The notes: generated from the letters alone by a model not told the origin. Numbered from the stretch's first letter, positions 1 to 7,179 are shown. The stretch: 9,603 bases of DNA from Candidatus Uhrbacteria bacterium RIFOXYB12_FULL_58_10 (GCA_943357275.1 CALRGL010000039.1:1-9603); one strand, 5' to 3'. Numbers and translations: made by a program.

Positions 1-1303
1 CTGTTGTCACCATGGAAATTCCATCTGCTCCTGCGTCAAGACTAATTGCTCCACCAGTAGAATCTAATGTGATATCGCCTGTTGAATTTATATCAATTCC
101 ACCAGCCGATGAACTTAGAAGAATGGCATCTGCAACGGCTTCTGAAGCATAAATACCCACTGAACCAGTTTCTGATTCAAAAGAGAGATCTCCAACAGAT
201 GTTGCGAAATGAGAAGTTCCATCAGCATCCATTTCAATTGTTCCCGTTGTATTCACCAACAAAGAAGTTGAAGGATAAAAGTTGATATTTGCAGAAGTTA
301 GATTGATATCTCCCATTGATGTGCCAAGATTGAGTGCATCACCCGCAGTAAGGATAATATCATCTAAACTTATCGCCAAAATATCATCCACTGCTTCAAT
401 AGCTACATCATTTTCATCCTCAGCCGCATCTGGATTTGCAACACCAGCAGAAATAACTACGTTTGTTGCAGCTCCCTGAGCATCCAAAACCACATTACCG
501 CCTGTCGTTGCAAGTGTTAGTTGAGTTGGTCCACCAAACGTAATTCCTCCTTCATCCGTAAACGTTGCAAACGCCACCCCAGCGTTTTGCACAATAAAGT
601 CACCCGTACTGCTCAAATCCACAACCATATCTCCTGCTGCAGCAACATCAAATTCTAAACCTGTTACGGCATCATCCACGGTAATAACTTGTGCATCAGC
701 ACCAAAGTTATTATACGCATCATCAAGTGTTTCTATCCCTGAAGCGCCAAGTGTAACAAACGATGCTCCGTTGTAATATTTCAACGTGTCATCATCTGTG
801 TCGTAATACATCTCCCCTTCAAACGCACTTGCTGGATCCGCTGCTGAGTTTTGGATCGCTTGTGTGAAAACAGAAAAAGGCGATTTGTAAATCGTTATGC
901 GTGTTGCAAACAGTTCATAGAGTCCATCTGCAGAGGAACCAGCACCTGCTGATAAAACGGTTCCAACTTCCAATTCTGGATTAAAAGCAATGTCCCCAAT
1001 ATCTGTGCCTAGTGGAATTTCTAGGGAAAAAAATCCATCTACCACGGCAACGTCATCGGCATAGATATAATCCGTTGTTGCCGCAGCATTATCATAAAGT
1101 CTGAAACGAAAATCGTAATCCGCATCGGCAACAACGTCTCCGACATCATCTTTAAGTCTTCCTTGAAAACCAAGGGATGTTGGATATCCAATTGTTGGTG
1201 CTGCGTTGGCAACGGATGGTTTGGCAAGTATTCCGATGGCAAGTGTATAAAACACCATCGAGATACTTACAAATGAATACAAAAAGATCTTGGAAGTTCG
1301 CAT
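1..1303 (-). CDS. Secreted beta-strand-repeat surface protein, fibre-like (C-terminus off the left edge)
   Basis: An open frame runs from an ATG at 1303 to the left edge: 434 codons, no stop, so the C-terminus is missing. Residues 1-34 form a signal peptide with a likely cut after SVANA. Residues about 40-165 match the pattern of a domain common at the N-terminus of bacterial fibre-like proteins (FQGRL, then FRFRLYD, then DGFFSLEIPLG, then SPFSVFTQA). Next comes a phage-tail-fibre-like segment (GEMYYDTDDDTLKYYNG). From about residue 200 on, short strands of about 10 residues repeat (GDINLTSANI, AGGIDINSTGDITLDS), as expected of a beta-solenoid shaft. It is probably an extracellular filament or adhesin; the exact role is unknown. 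It starts 29 bases after the stop of the upstream cohesin gene and is probably its operon partner. No Shine-Dalgarno sequence is seen. Confidence 0.8.
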   Translation of the reverse strand, partial: MRTSKIFLYSFVSISMVFYTLAIGILAKPSVANAAPTIGYPTSLGFQGRLKDDVGDVVADADYDFRFRLYDNAAATTDYIYADDVAVVDGFFSLEIPLGTDIGDIAFNPELEVGTVLSAGAGSSADGLYELFATRITIYKSPFSVFTQAIQNSAADPASAFEGEMYYDTDDDTLKYYNGASFVTLGASGIETLDDAYNNFGADAQVITVDDAVTGLEFDVAAAGDMVVDLSSTGDFIVQNAGVAFATFTDEGGITFGGPTQLTLATTGGNVVLDAQGAATNVVISAGVANPDAAEDENDVAIEAVDDILAISLDDIILTAGDALNLGTSMGDINLTSANINFYPSTSLLVNTTGTIEMDADGTSHFATSVGDLSFESETGSVGIYASEAVADAILLSSSAGGIDINSTGDITLDSTGGAISLDAGADGISMVTT

Positions 1304-1332
1304 ACATTGGGTGATGGACGAACAAAGGATAA

Positions 1333-2544
1333 TTATGGGTGACGGAATTTTTTCCAAACGACAAAACCAACCAGACTTAAACCTACCAACAAGGAGATCC
1401 AGACAAACAAGTTGGGAGCTTGCTTGTCACCTATTTCTCCTTCTGATGTTTCTTTGAATTCATTATACCCTATCGGACGATATAAATCAGTACCCTGCGG
1501 ATAAACTCGAATACTCGTCGATCCATATTTTACATTTCCCGCACGATCAATGGCGGCAAGACGTAAAAAATACGTACCTGCTTTCAAGTCTTTGATTTCG
1601 ATTGGAAGTTCTCTTGCTTCAAACGTTCCATCGTTGATCGCAAGTTGATACTGAGCCACACCAGAAGACTCATCGGTTGTTGCAAACGTCAGTCCGAGTG
1701 TTTCTCCTTCAAGAATCTGTGTGTCGGTCGGTGTCACTACGAAATCGTTTGGTTTGCTTGTATCAACGTTTACACGAACATGAACGGTCGGAGTTAATTC
1801 TCCACTTTTCAATACTCCTTTGAGATGAAAATAATGGATACCATCTTTCACGTCTGTAAACGTTTTAGAAGATTCGTCTGAAGAGATAATTTCTGTTGGA
1901 TTTGTTTGTGAAGACTCATCAAACGCAACAAGATAGTCTTTTATGTCTGCTTCTTTTGGAAGAACAAGCCAATCCATCGTTACCTCTGTCTTTTGATACC
2001 ACTGCGTTTGAACGGGATGTGTGCTTGAGGAAACCGCGAGAATAGGAGTGCTTTCTGACACGTCTGTTCTTGGCTGAAGATGAATCTGAATAGATTTCAA
2101 CGAGGAGGCATCCAGTGTTTCTGTTCCGTCTTGAATCATCTTTGAGTCCGGACTCACAGAAAGGCTTGTTTCCCCTTCTTTTACAACCTGAAACGTAATC
2201 GTTACAAAATCAAACGCCCCTTGAACTGGCTTATCTAACGTGAACGCTCCCCAAGAAACGATTCCGTTTTTGTTATCAAGATAGTTTCCTGGAGCTGATC
2301 GATCAAATTCCCCAATCAGAGAGACGCTTTGTGCGCGGATAAAGGCTGGATCAAACGTGATGACAGAGCGAATCGTATCAACGCTTGCCGCTCCCGTATT
2401 TCCAAACACACGCACATCAAAGAGTGAACCGGTTTGTGAGGTAATTTGGGAAGGCGAAAGTAAAAGAACCGAAGTTCCGCTTGCAAACGCGAACTTCGGT
2501 ATCAATAAGAGTCCAAGAAAGAAAGCAACCCATTTTCCATTCAT
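1333..2544 (-). CDS. Membrane-anchored cohesin and Ig-like domain protein
   Basis: 403 residues. Residues 1-22 are a signal peptide. Residues about 24-155 look like a cohesin: an opening strand ending in SPSQITSQTG, then TFDPAFI, PGNYLDNKNG and SKMIQDGTETLDASS. The same landmarks occur in the 3456-4325 protein, so the two cohesins are paralogues. Two Ig/Fn3-like beta domains follow (about 170-265 and 266-355), with the pattern DGIHYFHLKG. One C-terminal membrane helix (about 377-397) ends in the basic tail KKFRHP, so the cohesin should be held outside the cell membrane. The frame also opens at a GTG at 2565, but that overlaps the upstream gene and puts seven residues before the signal peptide. 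The ATG at 2544, two bases after the upstream stop, is preferred. Inferred role: membrane receptor for a dockerin protein, perhaps the neighbour. Confidence 0.85.
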   Translation of the reverse strand: MNGKWVAFFLGLLLIPKFAFASGTSVLLLSPSQITSQTGSLFDVRVFGNTGAASVDTIRSVITFDPAFIRAQSVSLIGEFDRSAPGNYLDNKNGIVSWGAFTLDKPVQGAFDFVTITFQVVKEGETSLSVSPDSKMIQDGTETLDASSLKSIQIHLQPRTDVSESTPILAVSSSTHPVQTQWYQKTEVTMDWLVLPKEADIKDYLVAFDESSQTNPTEIISSDESSKTFTDVKDGIHYFHLKGVLKSGELTPTVHVRVNVDTSKPNDFVVTPTDTQILEGETLGLTFATTDESSGVAQYQLAINDGTFEARELPIEIKDLKAGTYFLRLAAIDRAGNVKYGSTSIRVYPQGTDLYRPIGYNEFKETSEGEIGDKQAPNLFVWISLLVGLSLVGFVVWKKFRHP

Positions 2545-2546
2545 AG

Positions 2547-3440
2547 TTAAATCTTTTTCCCCCACCTAGCAACCAACATCGAAAAGTCGTAATCGTTGAC
2601 TTTTCCATCGATGTTAAAGTCGCCGCTGCGATCCACACCATTCCATCGTTTCACAAGTTTGCTTAAATCGTAGTCGTTCACTTGATTATCCTGTGAGATG
2701 TCCCCGATCATCCGTCGATAAATGCTCAGGCTCACTGGTCCAGAAATCTTCCCTGCTGTATTTGCCTTGATCTGAAAGACGTTTGACCCAAACGTGAGAC
2801 CGACGACACTTTTCCAACTTGTGACAGAGGGATAGGTCACCCCAAGTGTACTACTATTTACCAATACTTCTCCTGCTCCAGAAACTTTTGTTCCGTAGAT
2901 CATGAGTGAGCTTTCATAGGTAAATCCAAGAGCTGAAAGTGTTTCGTTAACGGTCGGGACGTCTGGTCCTGGTGTGACGGCTCCACCGCCTCCACCACCT
3001 CCGCCTCCACCACCACCTCCACCTCCAGCGTTGTCGGAACAGTCGGACGTATCAAAGGTACAATCTGCGTTACAAGCAAGATCCCCCAGATCAAACCCTT
3101 CTGTCACACAACTCGCTGCATTCAAATGCGTTCCATCACAATCTTCTGTTGGATCTGTGAATCCATCACCACAGTAATATTGAAATTCACCACCTGCCTC
3201 TAACTGAAAACTAGCAGAAGTCTTTGAGCCGACCATTGGTTCAATGGAAGCTTCCAGTTTGTACGACGCAGAATCCAAATTATAGTCATCGCCTGAAAAA
3301 GGAGAATGCGACTGAGATGCTGTGAATCCTGTAACAGCGTCCATCTGAAAACTGTCCGATGTAATGGCATTTGCCACCATTGGAACAGCTACAACGGAAA
3401 CAGCAAAAAGAAAGAGGAGGGAAACTTGTGTGTATCGCAT
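2547..3440 (-). CDS. Secreted dockerin protein with Cys-rich and Ig-like domains
   Basis: 297 residues. Signal peptide 1-25 (cut after MVANA). Residues 26-87 contain two similar SFQ-type stretches (SDSFQMDA, SASFQLEA). Residues 90-134 are Cys-rich, beginning CGDG and ending CTFDTSDC, like the cysteine-rich repeats of many bacterial secreted proteins; six Cys could form three disulfides. A run of 15 glycines (139-153) is a flexible linker. Residues about 160-243 form an Ig-like beta domain. The C-terminus (244-297) is a type I dockerin with two calcium loops: D247, S249, D251, N255, D258 and D274, N276, D278, N282, D285. Dockerins bind cohesins, and cohesin genes lie on both sides, 15 bases upstream and 2 bases downstream. 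No catalytic domain is seen, so it is more likely structural or substrate-binding than an enzyme. No Shine-Dalgarno sequence is seen; a short hairpin fills the upstream spacer. Confidence 0.87.
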   Translation of the reverse strand: MRYTQVSLLFLFAVSVVAVPMVANAITSDSFQMDAVTGFTASQSHSPFSGDDYNLDSASYKLEASIEPMVGSKTSASFQLEAGGEFQYYCGDGFTDPTEDCDGTHLNAASCVTEGFDLGDLACNADCTFDTSDCSDNAGGGGGGGGGGGGGGGAVTPGPDVPTVNETLSALGFTYESSLMIYGTKVSGAGEVLVNSSTLGVTYPSVTSWKSVVGLTFGSNVFQIKANTAGKISGPVSLSIYRRMIGDISQDNQVNDYDLSKLVKRWNGVDRSGDFNIDGKVNDYDFSMLVARWGKKI

Positions 3441-3455
3441 ACGCTCTTGAGCGTG

Positions 3456-4325
3456 CTATTTAGCCTGGAGTCGGATTGGTGAGTAGTTGTGAGCAATAAG
3501 CAGATCTGTGTACGCAATGGTATGCAGAACATTCCATTCAATCGTCGTTGCTGGCATTTTACCGTATTTTGCCCCAAAGGTTTCTAGAGCAATCTGTTCT
3601 TTTTGAATATCTCGTGGATTTGGCTGACATCCGCCATAAGCCATGCAGTGCAAAGCTTTCCAATCATTTTCAGAAGAAGGCATGTGAGCGAAAAACGCTC
3701 CGAAATATTTAAGAGCTGTGGCTTCCCATGCTTTATTGATAACCGTTATAACAGGAGCAGGAGCAGGAACAACAGATGTTTCTACGGCAACGATATCAAT
3801 CGGTTGTGCTGGAGAAGGATTGATTTGAGCAACTGTTACACCTGTGGTGGTAACAGTCATAGACCCAAGCGCACTCACATTCAATTTTTCAACTCCGTCA
3901 GAAATGACTTTAGACGTATTCAATACAGCAACAGTGGATGACCCTGCGCTGAGCGCACGAAATTTCATTGTTACCATTGTTCCTGTACTTGTCACAGGCA
4001 CACCGTATTTATAAACACCGTAGGTAAAGGTTCCTTTGTTATTGTCGTACCAGTTTCCAGGTGCGTAGTTTGGGAAAAGCAGACCATTACTAAAACTTAA
4101 CATCTCTATTTTGGAGGCATCGTAGGCTAATTCAACACGTGCCATATCAATAACCTCGACGTTTGGCGTCATCACCACCGTCGCCGTAAACGTATCCCCT
4201 GTTTTCAAAGCGATGGTTGCAGGCGAAAGTGTGAGGGTTGCGGCGCCTGCGGCTTGAACAACAGAAATACCAATACTAGCTAAGAGAAATGTGATGCAAG
4301 AAAGAAGAACGAACATTTTTTTCAT
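3456..4325 (-). CDS. Secreted cohesin protein with C-terminal W-LH-AY repeats
   Basis: 289 residues. Signal peptide about 1-25 (cut near VVQA). Residues about 29-160 form a cohesin-like beta domain (LSPATIALKTGD, ELAYDASKIE, PGNWYDNNKG, SKVISDGVEKLNVSA). A Pro-rich linker follows (about 168-192). Residues 201-272 hold two copies of a 30-residue unit 42 residues apart, sharing 13 positions: E, A, L, FGA, MP, W, LH and AY. I do not know a named family for this unit. No membrane anchor is present, so the protein is released or held through partners. It is the first gene of the leftward cluster, transcribed away from the CCA-family gene. The start at 4325 gives a clean signal peptide; no Shine-Dalgarno sequence is seen. 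Confidence 0.83.
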   Translation of the reverse strand: MKKMFVLLSCITFLLASIGISVVQAAGAATLTLSPATIALKTGDTFTATVVMTPNVEVIDMARVELAYDASKIEMLSFSNGLLFPNYAPGNWYDNNKGTFTYGVYKYGVPVTSTGTMVTMKFRALSAGSSTVAVLNTSKVISDGVEKLNVSALGSMTVTTTGVTVAQINPSPAQPIDIVAVETSVVPAPAPVITVINKAWEATALKYFGAFFAHMPSSENDWKALHCMAYGGCQPNPRDIQKEQIALETFGAKYGKMPATTIEWNVLHTIAYTDLLIAHNYSPIRLQAK

Positions 4326-4355
4326 AGCGAAATGGTTAGAACGAAATTTGCTTAC

Positions 4356-4364
4356 ATACTAGCA
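4356..4364 (-). promoter_or_regulatory. Possible extended -10 promoter of the cohesin/dockerin cluster
   Basis: Read on the minus strand this is TGC followed by TAGTAT, an extended -10 with four of six consensus bases. It lies about 30 bases upstream of the ATG at 4325. No good -35 box is found at the expected distance. This is a weak call, made because the cluster must start here. Confidence 0.25.
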
Positions 4365-4432
4365 TTTCTAAAAGAAAGAATCGAACACAAACTGTGTACA
4401 ATGAAAACGAATCAAAACAAAAAGAAATACTG

Positions 4433-4441
4433 TGTTATAAT
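4433..4441 (+). promoter_or_regulatory. Extended -10 promoter (TGTTATAAT) of the CCA-family gene
   Basis: TGT followed by a perfect TATAAT. The predicted transcription start is about 4447-4449, only one to three bases before the first ATG at 4450. The same nonamer recurs at 6455-6463 before another gene. No -35 match is seen, which extended -10 promoters tolerate. Confidence 0.6.
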
Positions 4442-4449
4442 TCCTTTAT

Positions 4450-5769
4450 ATGTTCGTGTTGGAGGATTTACAAAAATTGATCATGCGATCACCCGAGGTC
4501 GCCTTTATTTCTGATTTTTTAAAAGAACATCCGCAAGCAGAACTGTACCTTGTTGGTGGAGCCGTTCGTGATCTTCTTTTGAAACGTGTGGGAGAACATG
4601 TTGATTTTGATTTTGTCATCCGCGGGCTCTCACACGAAGAAATCCAAGCTTGGTTTGATGAAAGAGGCTCGATGGATTTTACTGGTGCACACTTTGGCGT
4701 GTTTAAGTTTATGCCAAAAGGATTTGATCCTCAAAAAACCAAATTTATTGATATTGCTCTTCCGAGAACAGAACGTTCACACGAACAAAGTGCCGGAGGA
4801 TACAGAGAATTTTATATTCAATCGGATCCAACCCTTCCCATTGAAGACGACCTTTCCAGAAGAGATTTCACCGTGAATGCCATGGCGATTAATTTGAGAA
4901 CAAACGAACTCGTTGATCCATTTGATGGTCAGTCAGATTTGCAAGAAGCCTCTATTCGATGCGTTGGGAACCCAGAAGAACGCTTTAAAGAAGACCTCAC
5001 ACGCATTCTACGAGGCATCCGATTTGCCAGTGAACTCGGGTCTACCATAGAACTTGCGACACTCAGAGCAATTGAACATCGGGTTGAACACATTCACACA
5101 AAACAAAACGGCGAATACCTTATTTCTCGAGAAACCATCGGACTGGAACTTGCCAAAGCCTTTTCAAGAAATCCCATGGCTACAGGTGTCTGGCTCGATC
5201 TTTCTCACGCACTTTCCGTCCTTTTTCCTGGTGTACAACGAAACGCCATTGAGCGATTAAAGGATGTGAAACCAAATCATCCCCAACTTGCCATCACATT
5301 ACTTCTTCTAGATCAATCATCGGATCAGGCAAGACAAATTCTTCTAGAAACGGGTCTTAATTCTCTTCCAAAACATTCTTCGCTTCGTCTTGAACTCGAC
5401 AGTATTCTTCTAGGAATCGAACGTATGAAGGAAGCGGAATCTGAAACTTGGATTCAAGGCATGCGTGCCCACCGGTTTGAGAAGATCTTCATGCAAAGCC
5501 ACGGTGTATTCATGCTTGATCTGTTGAAACATGCCGGCAAACCAACCATCGTCCAACTCGTGAACAAACGAAAATCTCTCATAGAAGAACGCTGGTCGAT
5601 CAATCCGTTCGAACAGATTCCTGAACTCATTAGTGGAGATGATGTTCTCTCCGCAAACGTTGAACCTGGTCCGCGTGTAAGACAAGTGCTTGAACACATG
5701 CGTGACGAACAACTCGAAGGAAGAATTATGTCGCGTGAACAAGCTCTTCAGGCATTACATCATTTTTGA
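4450..5769 (+). CDS. cca: CCA tRNA nucleotidyltransferase / poly(A) polymerase family protein
   Basis: 439 residues from the first ATG. It has the class II nucleotidyltransferase head: LVGGAVRDLLL (34-44), the metal-binding DFD (52-54), a third Asp in FIDIALPRTE (D101), RRDFTVNAMA (137-146), and EDLTR (181-185) in the ERFKED/LRGIRF block that reads the incoming nucleotide. Such enzymes add CCA to tRNA 3' ends or add poly(A). The C-terminal half is helical and lacks a clear HD motif. Sequence alone does not separate the two activities. Both tRNAs in this window already encode CCA, so repair of tRNA ends or polyadenylation is plausible. Start: ATG 4450 sits almost at the predicted transcript end, while a GGAGG at 4461-4465 would fit a TTG at 4477 or, less well, ATG 4483; all three are in frame. 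Confidence 0.88.
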   Translation: MFVLEDLQKLIMRSPEVAFISDFLKEHPQAELYLVGGAVRDLLLKRVGEHVDFDFVIRGLSHEEIQAWFDERGSMDFTGAHFGVFKFMPKGFDPQKTKFIDIALPRTERSHEQSAGGYREFYIQSDPTLPIEDDLSRRDFTVNAMAINLRTNELVDPFDGQSDLQEASIRCVGNPEERFKEDLTRILRGIRFASELGSTIELATLRAIEHRVEHIHTKQNGEYLISRETIGLELAKAFSRNPMATGVWLDLSHALSVLFPGVQRNAIERLKDVKPNHPQLAITLLLLDQSSDQARQILLETGLNSLPKHSSLRLELDSILLGIERMKEAESETWIQGMRAHRFEKIFMQSHGVFMLDLLKHAGKPTIVQLVNKRKSLIEERWSINPFEQIPELISGDDVLSANVEPGPRVRQVLEHMRDEQLEGRIMSREQALQALHHF

Positions 5770-5808
5770 AACAAGAGTAAAATGCAATTGCAACTAACAA
5801 TATTTTCT

Positions 5809-5834
5809 ATGCATAAACGCTTGTCTCTTTTTTG
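5809..5834 (+). other. Out-of-frame ATG start and T6 run of the first PEF-tail gene
   Basis: An ATG at 5809 opens MHKRLSLFCL and stops at 5839. If the six-T run at 5828-5833 had seven Ts, or if ribosomes slipped back one base on it, the frame would join the gene below and give a normal signal peptide. The bases before this ATG (TTTTCT) match those before the ATG of the intact paralogue at 6491, so this is probably the original start. Confidence 0.6.
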
Positions 5835-6401
5835 TCTTTAATCTGTTGTCTAATTTTGTTAACACCACAGGTTGTATTTGCAGCTACAGCTGCAACCGGA
5901 TCTATTACTGGAATAGCGCCAGGTATCTTTGCAGGTTTCGATGAGGCCCTAACAATCAACGATGGAACGAATTCTTACTTGTTCCTCGTCACAAACATGG
6001 GAGGAGCATTCAACGGTCTTTGTTATCCACTTGGCGGATGGGAAACATACTCACAACCATGTAACACAGGAGATTCCACTGTTATTGATGTAGGAGGAGC
6101 AGGCGGCGAAGAAACAGCAGCACTTGTTGCAAGTTTTGCACAGGCAATTAACGCAACAGCCATCAATATCACCGCAACAGAAAATGGAATTGTTGTCACA
6201 CTCACACATGATTCCTCTGGGACCACTGGAAATCAAACGATCACAGAAACTGTTGCAGACATCTCATTTGGTGTAAGCGGTATGTCTGGCGGTACAGACA
6301 CGGAAGCGGTTCCAGAGTTCACAGACACACTTTACATTGCCGTTCTGGCAGCAGGAGGTTGGTACGTTTTTAATCGCATGGCTCAAAAACAAAAAGTTTA
6401 A
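5832..6401 (+). CDS. Small secreted protein with PEF motif and C-terminal membrane anchor, copy 1
   Basis: 189 residues if read from a TTG at 5832, the only start in this frame that keeps part of a signal peptide (hydrophobic core, then VVFA, then ATAATGSITG as in copy 2). The mature part is a beta-rich domain with INDGTNSY, two Cys that copy 2 also has, an INATAINITA block, and GNQTITETV leading to VSGMSGG. That pattern recurs, as far as I recall, in many bacterial and phage surface proteins. The tail has VPEF (160-163), a membrane segment, then RMAQKQKV, resembling a PEP/PEF-CTERM sorting signal. It is probably a surface protein of unknown role. The true start is uncertain because of the apparent frameshift. 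A terminator follows 12 bases after the stop. Confidence 0.75.
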   Translation: MSLICCLILLTPQVVFAATAATGSITGIAPGIFAGFDEALTINDGTNSYLFLVTNMGGAFNGLCYPLGGWETYSQPCNTGDSTVIDVGGAGGEETAALVASFAQAINATAINITATENGIVVTLTHDSSGTTGNQTITETVADISFGVSGMSGGTDTEAVPEFTDTLYIAVLAAGGWYVFNRMAQKQKV

Positions 6402-6425
6402 AAGACATGACATAAAACACTCGGA
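6273..6425 (+). repeat. Near-identical 3' segment shared by the PEF-tail paralogues, copy 1
   Basis: From GTAAGCGG to the terminator stem this segment matches 6950-7103 with only a handful of substitutions and one extra A in the second copy. The upstream coding parts differ far more. Confidence 0.85.
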
Positions 6426-6444
6426 AAAATTTCCGAGTGTTTTT
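6414..6444 (+). terminator. Rho-independent terminator after PEF-tail copy 1
   Basis: AAAACACTCGGAA pairs with TTCCGAGTGTTTT across a four-base loop and runs into a T tract. It ends the first gene before the promoter of the second. Confidence 0.85.
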
Positions 6445-6454
6445 ATCAAATACG

Positions 6455-6463
6455 TGTTATAAT
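6455..6463 (+). promoter_or_regulatory. Extended -10 promoter (TGTTATAAT) of PEF-tail copy 2
   Basis: The same nonamer as at 4433-4441, placed between the terminator of copy 1 and the start of copy 2. It predicts a start near 6470 and a leader of about 20 bases. A second -10-like TATAAA at 6478-6483 is 7 bases from the ATG and would give a leaderless transcript. Confidence 0.5.
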
Positions 6464-6490
6464 TTCACCAAGTCAAGTATAAATTTTTCT

Positions 6491-7078
6491 ATGAAAATAA
6501 ATTTGCTGAGTTTTCTTTCACTTCTATTTTGTCTAACATTGCTATTTCCTTCTATCGCTTTTGCAGCAACAGCGGCAACGGGATCCATCACTGGAATAGC
6601 ACCAATGATCTGGAGTTTCAATGAAACAATGGTTATTAGCGATGGAACTACGGCATATAATTTTAAAATTACAAACGGTGGGGGTACATTCAATGGACAA
6701 TGTACTAACACTGGATACCCTATTTACGATCAACCTTGTGAACCGGGAGACTTTACACTCATTGACACTGGTGGTGGGGGTGGAGGAGATGCAGATACTT
6801 TGCGAACAAGATTTGCAGCAGCTATCAATGCAACAGCAATCGGTGTCACTGCAACTGTTAACGGAACGACAATTGACTTAGTAAATGACACACAGGACTC
6901 AGCTGGAAACGTTGCAATTACAGAAACCGTTGGGAATGAAGGATTTACTGTAAGCGGTATGTCTGGCGGTACAGACGCAGAAGCGGTTCCAGAGTTCACA
7001 GACACACTTTACATTGCCGTTCTGGCAGCAGGAGGTTGGTACGTTTTTAATCGCATGACCCAAAAGCAAAGAGTTTAA
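6491..7078 (+). CDS. Small secreted protein with PEF motif and C-terminal membrane anchor, copy 2
   Basis: 195 residues. Signal peptide 1-25 (cut after SIAFA). The mature domain parallels copy 1: ATAATGSITGIAP, ISDGTTAY, Cys71 and Cys83 (a likely disulfide), a Gly run, INATAIGVTA, GNVAITETV and VSGMSGG. The tail has PEF at 167-169, a membrane segment about 171-187, and RMTQKQRV. It is probably processed or anchored at the cell surface; function unknown. The frame extends upstream to a GTG at 6437, but that lies inside the previous terminator and would spoil the signal peptide, so ATG 6491 is preferred. No Shine-Dalgarno sequence. It has its own promoter and terminator. Confidence 0.82.
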   Translation: MKINLLSFLSLLFCLTLLFPSIAFAATAATGSITGIAPMIWSFNETMVISDGTTAYNFKITNGGGTFNGQCTNTGYPIYDQPCEPGDFTLIDTGGGGGGDADTLRTRFAAAINATAIGVTATVNGTTIDLVNDTQDSAGNVAITETVGNEGFTVSGMSGGTDAEAVPEFTDTLYIAVLAAGGWYVFNRMTQKQRV

Positions 7079-7103
7079 AAAGACGTGACATAAAACACTC
7101 GGA
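6950..7103 (+). repeat. Near-identical 3' segment shared by the PEF-tail paralogues, copy 2
   Basis: Partner of 6273-6425. It covers the last 43 codons and the start of the terminator. Confidence 0.85.
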
Positions 7104-7123
7104 CACATTTCCGAGTGTTTTTT
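7092..7123 (+). terminator. Rho-independent terminator after PEF-tail copy 2
   Basis: AAAACACTCGG pairs with CCGAGTGTTTT across an eight-base loop and is followed by a run of six Ts. The stem has the same sequence as the terminator at 6414-6444. Confidence 0.85.
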
Positions 7124-7130
7124 AAACAAG

Positions 7131-7159
7131 TTGACGATAGAGCCTATTTTAGCTATTCT
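7131..7159 (+). promoter_or_regulatory. Promoter of tRNA-Val
   Basis: TTGACG (7131-7136), a 17-base spacer, then TATTCT (7154-7159). This is the only place in the window where both boxes sit at the standard distance. The predicted start is about 14 bases before the tRNA. Confidence 0.6.
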
Positions 7160-7179
7160 TTCAACGCGTTTACTCTACC

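Noticed and set aside
1039..1370. Two short minus-strand frames near the start of the fibre-like gene
   Set aside because: They overlap the better frame from 1303, which carries a signal peptide and stays open for 434 codons.
2974..3177. Plus-strand frame with a polyproline run
   Set aside because: It is the antisense of the 15-glycine linker of the dockerin protein and lies inside a well-supported gene.
3603..3941. 112-residue plus-strand frame
   Set aside because: Antisense to the cohesin/repeat protein; basic, low-complexity composition and no recognisable motif.
5410..5742. 110-residue minus-strand frame
   Set aside because: Antisense to the 3' part of the CCA-family gene, with no promoter or domain.
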